DNA of 64,000 bases, from contig JAPDOI010000139.1 of NCBI GenBank assembly GCA_029168955.1, positions 1,014,501 to 1,078,500 on the forward strand, read 5' to 3'. The DNA comes from Aplectana chamaeleonis (taxonomy: Eukaryota > Nematoda > Chromadorea > Rhabditida > Cosmocercidae). The position numbers and the translations under genes were made by a program. Under the pieces are notes generated by a model, which was given only the letters and a program-made list of their open reading frames with translations, did no database searches and was not told where the DNA came from. The number at the start of each line of letters is the position of its first letter. Position 1 is the stretch's first letter. Shown here piece after piece: positions 32,950 through 47,200 of the stretch.

Positions 32950-33805
32950 TGAACACCAATATGCGGTCCACGCGCCGGGATCCTGAGGATTACTTTCGGT
33001 TACGGTGGGCGCCATGACAGTTGGGGAGGAAAACCTACCTTCATAATTCGAAAATCGAGGAATTGGCATAGAATTCGCATTCAGCACCCCGAATTACCTC
33101 CGCATAGAAGTTTTGAGTGGAATCCGAGACTTTGTGCAAACTATGTACCGCATACCCATCGTAATCTACCGCAAGCTGTCAAAAATCGACAAACTGCATC
33201 AGATTCGCGTTGAGCACTTCAAATAAACATCAAAGAAATGATTTCAGCGACATCGTAGCGTTCCGGAAAACGTCAAAAGTCGCGTTTTGCCTTCCAATTT
33301 TCCTCCCGGTGAGAAGCTTTGAACGAATTTAGTCGAAAATTGACAAATAAACCTCCCATTCGTGATCAGCACCCTCAATTAACCCCCTCCCCCCCCATCC
33401 ACCACCCACCACTACCTTTAGGAGAATATTAAGTCAAATCTGGAATATTTTTCTTTGACACTTTCTGAACCCCTAATTGATTTAGGTAAACGCTCAACCG
33501 AAAATTGCTACATGTGGGGAAGGTATCACTTAGTGGAAACTCCGGGAAAGTGCTTTCACAAAGCTTTGTCCACGGGGGTTGTTTTGAGCGCTGAACACGA
33601 TTGACCGTTTTCGGATTCTCGAAAGATCACTATGCGTTTTCGGATGATACAATAGGAACGCGAAACAAAGGAAATGCATATTAAATTAACTCAGAGTGAC
33701 TATGCAGATGTGAAGGGCATGTTCGGGCCCTACCTTCAGAGTCATTCTAGAGAAGTTCATTTTATCTGGGATGGCCACTATGGGTAATAGTTGTTTCCTT
33801 GTTGG
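32950..33805. repeat. Dispersed repeat of about 1 kb, copy 2 (inverted)
   Basis: Matches 6150-7195 in reverse complement, including CGGTGAGAAGCTTTGAACGA and the terminal GTTTCCTTGTTGG. Confidence 0.6.
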
Positions 33806-33954
33806 TGTTCCGCGTCTTGAAGGTAGTTCACGTTAGAAACAGTCTCCTAGTTTTTTCGGAAATCGAGGTTCCGGGGTGATACTGGCCTTGGTTTCGAAAT
33901 ACCGAATGTTACTTCAATATTCGAATAGGATTCAACTATTCGAATAGTTTGGCC

Positions 33955-34400
33955 GACTTTTCGAATGTATTCATTTATTCGGGAATTTCGAAAAGGCCTT
34001 CTTCGAATGTATTCATTTATTCGGGATTTTTCAAAAGGCATTATGCAAATGCATTCATTTATTTGGGAATTTTGGAAACGCCTCATTCGAATGTATTCAC
34101 TCATTCGGGATTTTTTAAAAGGCATTATTCGAATGTATTCATTTATTCGAGAATTTCGAAAACGCCTTATTCGAATGTACTCACTCACTCGGGAATTTTT
34201 AAAACGTATTATTCGAATGTATTCAGTTATTCGGGAATTTCGAAAAGGCCTTATTCGAATGTACTCACTCATTCGGGATTTTTTAAAAGGCATTTTTAAA
34301 TGTATTCAGTTATTCGGGAATTTCGAAAACGCCTTATTCGAATGTATTCATTTATTCGGAATTTTTGAAAAGTCCTTATTCGAATTATTCATTCATTCGA
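33955..34400. repeat. 42-bp TTCGAATGTATTCA minisatellite
   Basis: About ten units of TTCGAATGTATTCATTTATT then CGGGAATTTCGAAAAGGCCT. The 42-bp period is confirmed by counting and by 14-residue periodicity on both strands. Confidence 0.9.
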
Positions 34401-34511
34401 AAACACGGGTCAAATGCCCATGTATAGTGAACACTGCCTTTAGCTTATAGAAATTTTTTTACTATCTCAAGTTTCCGTGGAATTCAAAGCTAGAGATGCA
34501 GAAGAATGGAC

Positions 34512-34729
34512 GGGACTATCCCTTAGGCACTCTGGTAAAAGTCAGAAATGAAATGATCCACCTCATAGAAACGAATGGAAAACCTGATAGAAGATGCTTT
34601 TTGCTGCTATCAATCATTGTTGTTGATGAAATTCTGTAGAAATTCTATAGATTGATAGCATTATAGATCGGTGGTTCATTCCATTTCTGGATTTTACTTG
34701 AGTGCCCCCCCCCCGTTTAGGATAGTCCC
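34512..34729. mobile_element. Single copy of the GGGACTATCC MITE (inverted)
   Basis: Ends GGGACTATCC and GGATAGTCCC. The interior is the reverse complement of the MITE in the composite satellite at 21342-22303 (GATCGGTGGTTCATTCCATT). It shows the MITE exists outside the satellite. Confidence 0.85.
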
Positions 34730-35754
34730 AAGTGGACAAGCCTTTTTGAGCAATGCGAAGAGTGATAGGCCCGCAAAAGAATTACTATGGGAACAGGGTT
34801 GTGCGTAATTACGGTTGGTATTTTTTGGTCTCGTAATTATGGTTTACGATTTACGACATTTTGGACCGTAAATCGTAATTTTTCGTAAATAAAAATTACT
34901 GCAATGGAAGTCAAGTACAAGACATCACCAATTGACCTGCTCTAATCCGACTTTGCGTATACATACTAATGTTTTTGGTCAGGAGATGGGACCAACCCAG
35001 GCGTGTGATTATACAGCACGATCCCATTATCATTCTTTGACGTAATTCTATCATTATAACGCGGGACACACGGTCGGAGTTGCAGGCGCTGGATAGTAGG
35101 TCCGCGTTGCCCGCCGCGCACGTCTGAGGAGCTGTCGCCTACGAAGCTATGCAATCTAAAATCACTCTTGACGTGGAACTTTGCCTGCGAGTTTTCCATG
35201 AAGATCAACTTCCCTGATTCCTATAACTAGATTAGCGTCAAAAAATTGAGCGAAGCAGTCTAATCAATCAAAAATTGCTTCGAATAGTGCTGGCCCGTCT
35301 TTTGAGTAGATTACGGCTACTCAGAGTCCACAAAAATCATCACGAGGAGCGTTCGTTTTTTATCCCAAATCTTGAAGCTAAATATCGTTTCCTCTAGTTA
35401 ATTTCTCTTCGTCCGCAGCAAACGGACCCTCAGAAAAGGCCTGACCGCTAGTTCAAACGATCATCTTCACCGTTTTTCTTGAACCGTTATCTCTCACAAA
35501 TGCGAGCGTTCGTTGAGGCGCGTTGGCTTCATTCTTCAACTCTTTCACTTCTTTCTTATGGGGACTAAACTACACAAAGCGGCAAAAATTAGAAAGCGGT
35601 TTTTTGTGCTTACATTTCCTTTGATAAATTACAGTATCGTCACCATAGAGCTATATACGATTCTGCAAATGATTTAGTGGACATACGAAAAAATAGCCGG
35701 TTCTGGGCGACCGATACTGTGCTCTAGATAATATAGAGATGGCATGGATCGGAC
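34730..35754. other. No recognisable gene
   Basis: Includes a short TACGATTTACGA/TCGTAAATCGTA inverted motif (34845-34885). Otherwise only short unrecognised frames. Confidence 0.5.
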
Positions 35755-35855
35755 TGATACTTTGCGATCTCTATTGAAGGATGGCGCAAGCTAGATGCCA
35801 TGTTTTTTAACGTACGTGCACCGAGTTTGAGCCAACCTTCAGTAGGGAACTCGAA
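35755..35855. mobile_element. Degenerate TA-type hairpin MITE
   Basis: Retains the right arm GTGCACCGAGTTTGAGCCAA then CCTTCAGTAGGGAAC. The left arm is eroded. Related to 7393-7534 and 53303-53447. Confidence 0.55.
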
Positions 35856-35889
35856 GAATTCGGCGGTAATGAATCGCTCAAATGCGGTG

Positions 35890-36073
35890 AAGTGGAGTGC
35901 ACGAGAGAAACAGCTCGATTTACCTGGATAAAACATGTTTGTAAGCCGATGAAATCCTCCATTTTCAAAAGCCAGCCGGAGTAGAGCGGCATTCTCAAAA
36001 GTGGACGAGAGTGAGTCGGTACGTAGACATGTTATACTCAAGTGAATCGAGCTGTTTCTCTCTTGCACTCCCT
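35890..36073. repeat. Inverted repeat with GAGAGAAACAGCTCGATT arms
   Basis: The left arm 35895-35922 pairs with 36043-36071 (AATCGAGCTGTTTCTCTC), and ACATG sequences inside also pair. A small foldback. Confidence 0.6.
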
Positions 36074-36144
36074 TTTGATAGCGCTATCGCTCTCGATTAT
36101 AACATGTTTTCTAAAGTTTAACTTTTCATTCTGTTACTCGAAGG

Positions 36145-36297
36145 GGTGTGAAAATACGGGCGTGCGAGACATGATTGCTCAAATTATGTCATTCTGGACG
36201 ATTTTCAGCGCTTCAAACGTCGTTGACGACATGGCATGGGCCGTGCAGGCCTATTTATTCTGATATCTCGAACATGTTTGCAAGCGTGTATGCTGCC
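36145..36297. mobile_element. Solo right half of the TTAA foldback family
   Basis: GGGGTGTGAAAATACGGGCG through GCAAGCGTGTATGCTGCCT, followed by TTAA. Matches the right halves at 925-1078 and 63185-63354. No left half is present nearby. Confidence 0.7.
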
Positions 36298-36779
36298 TTT
36301 AACGCTTACAACGACGTTAGCGTTTCGGGAGAGGCATTACGAGAATAATTGTGCCCCTGTTGCCCAGCAGATACGCGGACTGCTGAATCAGACTTAGGGA
36401 TTTCTCAACATCTGGAAAGGAGTTGTGGAATGAGTGTAAAGGGAAAGCAGAGAAATACGGTTAAGACGGCCCCGTAAGGGTATTGTGTATTTTTACGAGA
36501 CACGGTCGCGTCGCTCTGCACAGCGACAGCGACCGGCTGTCGCGCAGCTCCCGCCCTTTGAGCCTGTCGCATTCGGAGTGCGCTGCACAACGACAGGCAT
36601 CGGCACATTTGCAGTGCAGGTCCCGTGCTGTTTTTGCTAGATTTCATTCCTGTCGCTCATTACAGCGACATAGTGCACCATACCCCATAAACGTGGTTAG
36701 CTTTCAAATACCGAAAAACCTATTATGTACTTAGTACGTGAAGCAGTAGACAGTACGTAGTTTCTCTTGTTTCACCACA

Positions 36780-37100
36780 GTAATCGCTCCAGCCGCTTCG
36801 CGGGTTTGGTTTTGCCTGGCACTAGTGATCACTTAGAATTTGGTAAAGTAGTTAATAAAACCTGTAAAACAAATTTTCTAGAGATTTCCTTCTGGATATA
36901 GGTGAGAGAGTCTAGAAGACACCCGCTGACAAAATTTGAGCCAAATCGATTGAAAATTAACAAAGTTAGATCGGCGGAAGCTTAGCTAGAATTCGCGTTT
37001 TCCTTGTAACGCGTCCCTCGTGTCCTGTTCCTCGTTCCTCGTTCCTGCCACTAGCCACTGCCAGTGGTCGCAGGCGATCAGTTGGGCAGGTAGGTAAGTT
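36780..37100. repeat. Dispersed modules A and B preceding the large array
   Basis: 36780-37005 is module A (copy at 9739-9965). 37048-37100 is module B (copy at 19645-19695). Between them are CTCGTTCC direct repeats. Both other copies also neighbour 42-bp arrays. Confidence 0.75.
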
Positions 37101-37146
37101 GGTATGTGGACAGATATGATAACCTACTCACTTACTTTAACATTAG

Positions 37147-38242
37147 CTACTTCACCTTTTACTACTTATCATATCAAGTGATATTATCAGTTGGTAGACC
37201 ATATCGCTAAAACACGTCGTAGGCTGTACTTTTCGATGGGAAGGGACAGGGGAAGTGACTAACAAGTTTGTTACTTACTGTTTCACATTCACTACTTTAC
37301 TTCTTACTGCTTATCATATCATGTGATATTATCAGTTGGTAGATCAACTCGCTAAAACACGTCGTAGGCTGTACTTTTCGATGGGTAGGGACAGAGAAAG
37401 TAACTAACAAGTTTGTTACTTACTGTTTCACATTCACTACTTCTTACTGCTTATCATATCATGTGATATTATCAGTTGGTAGATCAACTCGCTAAAACAC
37501 GTCGTAGGCCGTACTTTTAGATGGGAAGGGACAGGGAAAGTGACTAACAAGTTTGTTACTTACTGTTTAACATTAACCACTTCACTTATTACTGCTTATC
37601 ATATCATGTGATATTATCAGTTGGTAGATCAACTCGCTAAAACACGTCGTAGGCCGTACTTTTAGATGGGAAGGGACAGGGAAAGTGACTAACAAGTTTG
37701 TTACTTACTGTTTCACATTCACTACTTTACTTCTTACTGCTTATCATATCATGTGATATTATCAGTTGGTAGATCAACTCGCTAAAACACGTCGTAGGCC
37801 GTACTTTTCGATGGGTAGGGACAGAGAAAGTAACTAACAAGTTTGTTACTTACTGTTTCACATTCACTACTTCTTACTGCTTATCATATCATGTGATATT
37901 ATCAGTTGGTAGATCAACTCGCTAAAACACGTCGTAGGCCGTACTTTTAGATGGGAAGGGACAGGGAAAGTGACTAACAAGTTTGTTAATTACTGTTTAA
38001 CATTAACCACTTCACTTATTACTGCTTATCATATCATGTGATATTATCAGTTGGTAGATCAACTCGCTAAAACACGTCGTAGGCCGTACTTTTAGATGGG
38101 AAGGGACAGGGAAAGTGACTAACAAGTTTGTTACTTACTGTTTCACATTCACTACTTTACTTCTTACTGCTTATCATATCATGTGATATTATCAGTTGGT
38201 AGATCAACTCGCTAAAACACGTCGTAGGCTGTACTTTTCGAT
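37147..38242. repeat. 145-bp tandem repeat with 430-bp higher-order structure
   Basis: The motif CGCTAAAACACGTCGTAGG recurs at 37205, 37350, 37490, 37635, 37780, 37920, 38065 and 38210. The spacing is 145, 140, 145, 145, 140, 145, 145. Variants such as GATGGGTAGGGACAGAG recur every third unit, so a 430-bp three-unit block is duplicated. The last unit breaks after GTACTTTTCGAT and passes directly into the 42-bp array. Confidence 0.95.
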
Positions 38243-41200
38243 ACATAGGGCATCTGATGACGTCATCAGGATGTCATGTAAAGTACATAGGGCATCTGAT
38301 GACGTCATCAGGGTGTCATGCAAAGTACATAGGGCATCTGATGACGTCATCAGGGTGTCATGTAAAGTACATAGGGCATCTGATGACGTCATCAGGGTGT
38401 CATCTAAAGTACATAGGGCATCTGATGACGTCATCAGGATGTCATGTAAAGTACATAGGGCATCTGATGACGTCATCAGGGTGTTATCGAAAATACATAG
38501 GGCATCTGATGACGTCATCAGGATGTCATGTAAAGTACATAGGGCATCTGATGACGTCATCAGGATGTCATGTAAAGTGCATAGGGCATCTGATGACGTC
38601 ATCAGGGTGTCATCTAAAGTGTAGGGCATCTGATGACGTCATCAGGATGTCATGTAAAGTACATAGGGCATCTGATGACGTCATCAGGATGTCATGTAAA
38701 GTGCATAGGGCATCTGATGACGTCATCAGGATGTCATGTAAAGTACATAGGGCATCTGATGACGTCATCAGGGTGTTATCGAAAATACATAGGGCATCTG
38801 ATGACGTCATCAGGGTGTCATCCAAAGTACATAGGGCATCTGATGACGTCATCAGGGTGTCATGTAAAGTGCATAGGGCATCTGATGACGTCATCAGGGT
38901 GTCATCTAAAGTGTAGGGCATCTGATGACGTCATCAGGATGTCATGTAAAGTACATAGGGCATCTGATGACGTCATCAGGATGTCATGTAAAGTACATAG
39001 GGCATCTGATGACGTCATCAGGATGTCATGTAAAGTACATAGGGCATCTGATGACGTCATCAGGGTGTCATGTAAAGTACATAGGGCATCTGATGACGTC
39101 ATCAGGGTGTCATGCAAAGTACATAGGGCATCTGATGACGTCATCAGGGTGTCATCCAAAGTACATAGGGCATCTGATGACGTCATCAGGGTGTCATGTA
39201 AAGTGCATAGGGCATCTGATGACGTCATCAGGGTGTTATCTAAAGTACATAGGGCATCTGATGACGTCATCAGGATGTCATGTAAAGTACATAGGGCATC
39301 TGATGACGTCATCAGGGTGTCATGCAAAGTACATAGGGCATCTGATGACGTCATCAGGGTGTCATGCAAAGTACATAGGGCATCTGATGACGTCATCAGG
39401 GTGTCATGTAAAGTGCATAGGGCATCTGATGACGTCATCAGGATGTCATGTAAAGTACATAGGGCATCTGATGACGTCATCAGGGTGTCATGCAAAGTAC
39501 ATAGGGCATCTGATGACGTCATCAGGGTGTCATGTAAAGTGCATAGGTCATCTGATGACGTCATCAGGGTGTCATGTAAAGTACATAGGGCATCTGATGA
39601 CGTCATCAGGGTGTCATGCAAAGTACATAGGGCATCTGATGACGTCATCAGGGTGTCATGTAAAGTACATAGGGCATCTGATGACGTCATCAGGGTGTCA
39701 TGCAAAGTACATAGGGCATCTGATGACGTCATCAGGGTGTTATCGAAAATACATAGGGCATCTGATGACGTCATCAGGGTGTCATGTAAAGTGCATAGGG
39801 CATCTGATGACGTCATCAGGGTGTCATGTAAAGTACATAGGGCATCTGATGACGTCATCAGGGTGTCATCTAAAGTACATAGGGCATCTGATGACGTCAT
39901 CAGGGTGTCATCTAAAGTACATAGGGCATCTGATGACGTCATCAGGGTGTCATGTAAAGTGCATAGGGCATCTGATGACGTCATCAGGGTGTCATGTAAA
40001 GTACATAGGGCATCTGATGACGTCATCAGGGTGTCATGCAAAGTACATAGGGCATCTGATGACGTCATCAGGGTGTTATCGAAAATACATAGGGCATCTG
40101 ATGACGTCATCAGGGTGTCATCTAAAATACATAGGGCATCTGATGACGTCATCAGGGTGTCATATAAAGTACATAGGGCATCTGATGACGTCATCAGGGT
40201 GTCATGTAAAGTACATAGGGCATCTGATGACGTCATCAGGGTGTCATGTAAAGTACATAGGGCATCTGATGACGTCATCAGGGTGTTATCGAAAATACAT
40301 AGGGCATCTGATGACGTCATCAGGGTGTTATCGAAAATACATAGGGCATCTGATGACGTCATCAGGGTGTCATCCAAAGTACATAGGGCATCTGATGACG
40401 TCATCAGGGTGTCATGTAAAGTGCATAGGGCATCTGATGACGTCATCAGGGTGTTATCTAAAGTACATAGGGCATCTGATGACGTCATCAGGATGTCATG
40501 TAAAGTACATAGGGCATCTGATGACGTCATCAGGATGTCATGTAAAGTACATAGGGCATCTGATGACGTCATCAGGATGTCATGTAAAGTGCATAGGGCA
40601 TCTGATGACGTCATCAGGGTGTCATGCAAAGTACATAGGGCATCTGATGACGTCATCAGGGTGTTATCTAAAGTACATAGGGCATCTGATGACGTCATCA
40701 GGATGTCATGTAAAGTACATAGGGCATCTGATGACGTCATCAGGGTGTTATCGAAAATACATAGGGCATCTGATGACGTCATCAGGGTGTCATGTAAAGT
40801 ACATAGGGCATCTGATGACGTCATCAGGGTGTCATGTAAAGTACATAGGGCATCTGATGACGTCATCAGGGTGTCATCTAAAGTACATAGGGCATCTGAT
40901 GACGTCATCAGGGTGTCATGTAAAGTACATAGGGCATCTGATGACGTCATCAGGGTGTCATCTTAAGTACATAGGGCATCTGATGACGTCATCAGGGTGT
41001 CATGTAAAGTACATAGGGCATCTGATGACGTCATCAGGATGTCATGTAAAGTACATAGGGCATCTGATGACGTCATCAGGGTGTCATGTAAAGTGCATAG
41101 GGCATCTGATGACGTCATCAGGGTGTCATCTAAAGTACATAGGGCATCTGATGACGTCATCAGGATGTCATGTAAAGTACATAGGGCATCTGATGACGTC

Positions 41201-44200
41201 ATCAGGGTGTCATGTAAAGTACATAGGGCATCTGATGACGTCATCAGGGTGTCATGCAAAGTACATAGGGCATCTGATGACGTCATCAGGGTGTCATGTA
41301 AAGTGCATAGGGCATCTGATGACGTCATCAGGATGTCATGTAAAGTACATAGGGCATCTGATGACGTCATCAGGGTGTCATGCAAAGTACATAGGGCATC
41401 TGATGACGTCATCAGGGTGTCATGTAAAGTGCATAGGGCATCTGATGACGTCATCAGGATGTCATGTAAAGTACATAGGGCATCTGATGACGTCATCAGG
41501 GTGTCATCTAAAGTACATAGGGCATCTGATGACGTCATCAGGGTGTCATGTAAAGTACATAGGGCATCTGATGACGTCATCAGGGTGTCATGTAAAGTAC
41601 ATAGGGCATCTGATGACGTCATCAGGGTGTCATGCAAAGTACATAGGGCATCTGATGACGTCATCAGGGTGTTATCGAAAATACATAGGGCATCTGATGA
41701 CGTCACCAGGGTGTCATGTAAAGTGCATAGGTCATCTGATGACGTCATCAGGGTGTCATGTAAAGTACATAGGGCATCTGATGACGTCATCAGGGTGTCA
41801 TGTAAAGTGCATAGGGCATCTGATGACGTCATCAGGGTGTCATGTAAAGTACATAGGGCATCTGATGACGTCATCAGGGTGTCATGTAAAGTACATAGGG
41901 CATCTGATGACGTCATCAGGGTGTCATGTAAAGTACATAGGGCATCTGATGACGTCATCAGGGTGTCATGTAAAGTACATAGGGCATCTGATGACGTCAT
42001 CAGGGTGTCATGTAAAGTGCATAGGGCATCTGATGACGTCATCAGGGTGTCATGTAAAGTACATAGGGCATCTGATGACGTCATCAGGGTGTCATGTAAA
42101 GTACATAGGGCATCTGATGACGTCATCAGGGTGTCATGTAAAGTACATAGGGCATCTGATGACGTCATCAGGGTGTCATGTAAAGTACATAGGGCATCTG
42201 ATGACGTCATCAGGGTGTCATCTAAAGTACATAGGGCATCTGATGACGTCATCAGGGTGTCATGTAAAGTACATAGGGCATCTGATGACGTCATCAGGGT
42301 GTCATGTAAAGTACATAGGGCATCTGATGACGTCATCAGGGTGTCATGTAAAGTACATAGGGCATCTGATGACGTCATCAGGGTGTCATCTAAAGTACAT
42401 AGGGCATCTGATGACGTCATCAGGGTGTCATGTAAAGTACATAGGGCATCTGATGACGTCATCAGGGTGTCATGTAAAGTACATAGGGCATCTGATGACG
42501 TCATCAGGGTGTCATCTAAAGTACATAGGGCATCTGATGACGTCATCAGGGTGTCATGTAAAGTACATAGGGCATCTGATGACGTCATCAGGGTGTCATG
42601 TAAAGTACATAGGGCATCTGATGACGTCATCAGGGTGTCATGCAAAGTACATAGGGCATCTGATGACGTCATCAGGGTGTCATGTAAAGTACATAGGGCA
42701 TCTGATGACGTCATCAGGGTGTCATGTAAAGTACATAGGGCATCTGATGACGTCATCAGGGTGTCATGTAAAGTACATAGGGCATCTGATGACGTCATCA
42801 GGGTGTCATGTAAAGTACATAGGGCATCTGATGACGTCATCAGGGTGTCATGTAAAGTACATAGGGCATCTGATGACGTCATCAGGATGTCATGTAAAGT
42901 ACATAGGGCATCTGATGACGTCATCAGGGTGTCATGTAAAGTACATAGGGCATCTGATGACGTCATCAGGGTGTCATGTAAAGTACATAGGGCATCTGAT
43001 GACGTCATCAGGGTGTCATGTAAAGTACATAGGGCATCTGATGACGTCATCAGGGTGTCATGTAAAGTACATAGGGCATCTGATGACGTCATCAGGGTGT
43101 CATGCAAAGTACATAGGGCATCTGATGACGTCATCAGGGTGTCATGTAAAGTACATAGGGCATCTGATGACGTCATCAGGATGTCATGTAAAGTACATAG
43201 GGCATCTGATGACGTCATCAGGGTGTCATGCAAAGTACATAGGGCATCTGATGACGTCATCAGGGTGTCATGTAAAGTACATAGGGCATCTGATGACGTC
43301 ATCAGGGTGTCATGTAAAGTACATAGGGCATCTGATGACGTCATCAGGGTGTCATGTAAAGTACATAGGGCATCTGATGACGTCATCAGGGTGTCATGTA
43401 AAGTACATAGGGCATCTGATGACGTCATCAGGGTGTCATGTAAAGTACATAGGGCATCTGATGACGTCATCAGGGTGTCACGTAAAGTACATAGGGCATC
43501 TGATGACGTCATCAGGGTGCCATGTAAAGTACATAGGGCATCTGATGACGTCATCAGGGTGTCATCTAAAGTACATAGGGCATCTGATGACGTCATCAGG
43601 GTGTCATCTAAAGTACATAGGGCATCTGATGACGTCATCAGGGTGTCATGTAAAGTACATAGGGCATCTGATGACGTCATCAGGGTGTCATGTAAAGTAC
43701 ATAGGGCATCTGATGACGTCATCAGGGTGTCATCTAAAGTACATAGGGCATCTGATGACGTCATCAGGGTGTCATGTAAAGTACATAGGGCATCTGATGA
43801 CGTCATCAGGATGTCATGTAAAGTACATAGGGCATCTGATGACGTCATCAGGGTGTCATGCAAAGTACATAGGGCATCTGATGACGTCATCAGGGTGTCA
43901 TGTAAAGTACATAGGGCATCTGATGACGTCATCAGGGTGTCATGTAAAGTACATAGGGCATCTGATGACGTCATCAGGGTGTCATGTAAAGTACATAGGG
44001 CATCTGATGACGTCATCAGGGTGTCATGTAAAGTACATAGGGCATCTGATGACGTCATCAGGGTGTCATCTAAAGTACATAGGGCATCTGATGACGTCAT
44101 CAGGGTGTCATGTAAAGTACATAGGGCATCTGATGACGTCATCAGGATGTCATGTAAAGTACATAGGGCATCTGATGACGTCATCAGGGTGTCATGCAAA

Positions 44201-47200
44201 GTACATAGGGCATCTGATGACGTCATCAGGGTGTCATGTAAAGTACATAGGGCATCTGATGACGTCATCAGGGTGTCATGTAAAGTACATAGGGCATCTG
44301 ATGACGTCATCAGGGTGTCATGTAAAGTACATAGGGCATCTGATGACGTCATCAGGGTGTCATGTAAAGTACATAGGGCATCTGATGACGTCATCAGGGT
44401 GTCATCTAAAGTACATAGGGCATCTGATGACGTCATCAGGGTGTCATGTAAAGTACATAGTGCATCTGATGACGTCATCAGGGTGTCATGCAAAGTACAT
44501 AGGGCATCTGATGACGTCATCAGGGTGTCATGCAAAGTACATAGGGCATCTGATGACGTCATCAGAGTGTCATGTTAAGTACATAGGGCATCTGATGACG
44601 TCATCAGGATGTCATGTAAAGTACATAGGGCATCTGATGACGACATCAGGGTGTCATGCAAAGTACATAGGGCATCTGATGACGTCATCAGGGTGTCATG
44701 TAAAGTACATAGGGCATCTGATGACGTCATCAGGGTGTCATGTAAAGTACATAGGGCATCTGATGACGTCATCAGGGTGTCATGTAAAGTACATAGGGCA
44801 TCTGATGACGTCATCAGGGTGTCATCGAAAGTACATAGGGCATCTGATGACGTCATCAGGGTGTCATGTAAAGTACATAGGGCATCTGATGACGTCATCA
44901 GGGTGTCATGTAAAGTACATAGGGCATCTGATGACGTCATCAGGGTGTCATCTAAAGTACATAGGGCATCTGATGACGTCATCAGGGTGTCATGTAAAGT
45001 ACATAGGGCATCTGATGACGTCATCAGGGTGTCATGTAAAGTACATAGGGCATCTGATGACGTCATCAGGGTGTCATGTAAAGTACATAGGGCATCTGAT
45101 GACGTCATCAGGGTGTCATGTAAAGTGCATAGGGCATCTGATGACGTCATCAGGATGTCATGTAAAGTACATAGGGCATCTGATGACGTCATCAGGGTGT
45201 CATGCAAAGTACATAGGGCATCTGATGACGTCATCAGGGTGTCATGTAAAGTACATAGGGCATCTGATGACGTCATCAGGGTGTCATGTAAAGTACATAG
45301 GGCATCTGATGACGTCATCAGGGTGTCATGTAAAGTACATAGGGCATCTGATGACGTCATCAGGGTGTCATGTAAAGTACATAGGGCATCTGATGACGTC
45401 ATCAGCGTATCATCTAAAGTACATAGGGCATCTGATGACGTCATCAGGGTGTCATGTAAAGTACATAGGGCATCTGATGACGTCATCAGCGTGTCATCTA
45501 AAGTACATAGGGCATCTGATGACGTCATCGGGGTGTCATGTAAAGTACATAGGGCATCTGATGACGTCATCAGGGTGTCATCGAAAGTACATAGGGCATC
45601 TGATGACGTCATCAGCGTGTCATCTAAAGTACATAGGGCATCTGATGACGTCATCAGGGTGTCATGCAAAGTACATAGGGCATCTGATGACGTCATCAGG
45701 GTGTCATGTAAAGTACATAGGGCATCTGATGACGTCATCAGGGTGTCATGTAAAGTACATAGGGCATCTGATGACGTCATCAGGGTGTCATGTAAAGTAC
45801 ATAGGGCATCTGATGACGTCATCAGGGTGTCATGTAAAGTACATAGGGCATCTGATGACGTCATCAGGATGTCATGTAAAGTACATAGGGCATCTGATGA
45901 CGTCATCAGGGTGTCATGTAAAGTACATAGGGCATCTGATGACGTCATCAGGGTGTCATGTAAAGTACATAGGGCATCTGATGACGTCATCAGGGTGTCA
46001 TGTAAAGTACATAGGGCATCTGATGACGTCATCAGGGTGTCATGTAAAGTACATAGGGCATCTGATGACGTCATCAGGGTGTCATGTAAAGTACATAGGG
46101 CATCTGATGACGTCATCAGGGTGTCATGTAAAGTACATAGGGCATCTGATGACGTCATCAGGGTGTCATGCAAAGTACATAGGGCATCTGATGACGTCAT
46201 CAGGGTGTCATGTAAAGTACATAGGGCATCTGATGACGTCATCAGGGTGTCATGTAAAGTACATAGGGCATCTGATGACGTCATCAGGGTGTCATGCAAA
46301 GTACATAGGGCATCTGATGACGTCATCAGGGTGTCATGTAAAGTGCATAGGTCATCTGATGACGTCATCAGGGTGTCATGTAAAGTACATAGGGCATCTG
46401 ATGACGTCATCAGGGTGTCATGCAAAGTACATAGGGCATCTGATGACGTCATCAGGGTGTCATGTAAAGTACATAGGGCATCTGATGACGTCATCAGGGT
46501 GTCATGTAAAGTACATAGGGCATCTGATGACGTCATCAGGGTGTTATCGAAAATACATAGGGCATCTGATGACGTCATCAGGGTGTTATCGAAAATACAT
46601 AGGGCATCTGATGACGTCACCAGGGTGTCATGTAAAGTGCATAGGTCATCTGATGACGTCATCAGGGTGTCATGTAAAGTACATAGGGCATCTGATGACG
46701 TCATCAGGGTGTCATGCAAAGTACATAGGGCATCTGATGACGTCATCAGGGTGTCATGTAAAGTACATAGGGCATCTGATGACGTCATCAGGGTGTCATC
46801 TAAAGTACATAGGGCATCTGATGACGTCATCAGGGTGTCATGTAAAGTACATAGGGCATCTGATGACGTCATCAGGGTGTCATGTAAAGTACATAGGGCA
46901 TCTGATGACGTCATCAGGGTGTCATCTAAAGTACATAGGGCATCTGATGACGTCATCAGGATGTCATGTAAAGTACATAGGGCATCTGATGACGTCATCA
47001 GGGTGTCATGTAAAGTACATAGGGCATCTGATGACGTCATCAGGGTGTCATGTAAAGTACATAGGGCATCTGATGACGTCATCAGGGTGTTATCGAAAAT
47101 ACATAGGGCATCTGATGACGTCATCAGGGTGTCATGTAAAGTACATAGGGCATCTGATGACGTCATCAGGGTGTCATCTAAAGTACATAGGGCATCTGAT

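Larger units (their letters stand above)
31984..34426. mobile_element. 2.4-kb insertion bounded by a 9-bp direct repeat
   Basis: GTGAACACT occurs at 31975-31983 and at 34427-34435, on either side of this block and inside one MITE terminus. The block carries a TTCGAA minisatellite near each end, a strong hairpin (32589-32706) and an inverted copy of the 1-kb repeat. Its tips are weakly inverted (AGACTTGGGAC against the complement of GCCCATGTATA). No transposase is visible, so the class is unknown. Confidence 0.45.

Noticed and set aside
33847..34450. Repeat proteins with MYSFIREF or IRRFRNSRI units
   Set aside because: Both strands are open because the TTCGAATG minisatellite has a 42-bp period. 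Mirrored peptides on opposite strands argue against coding.
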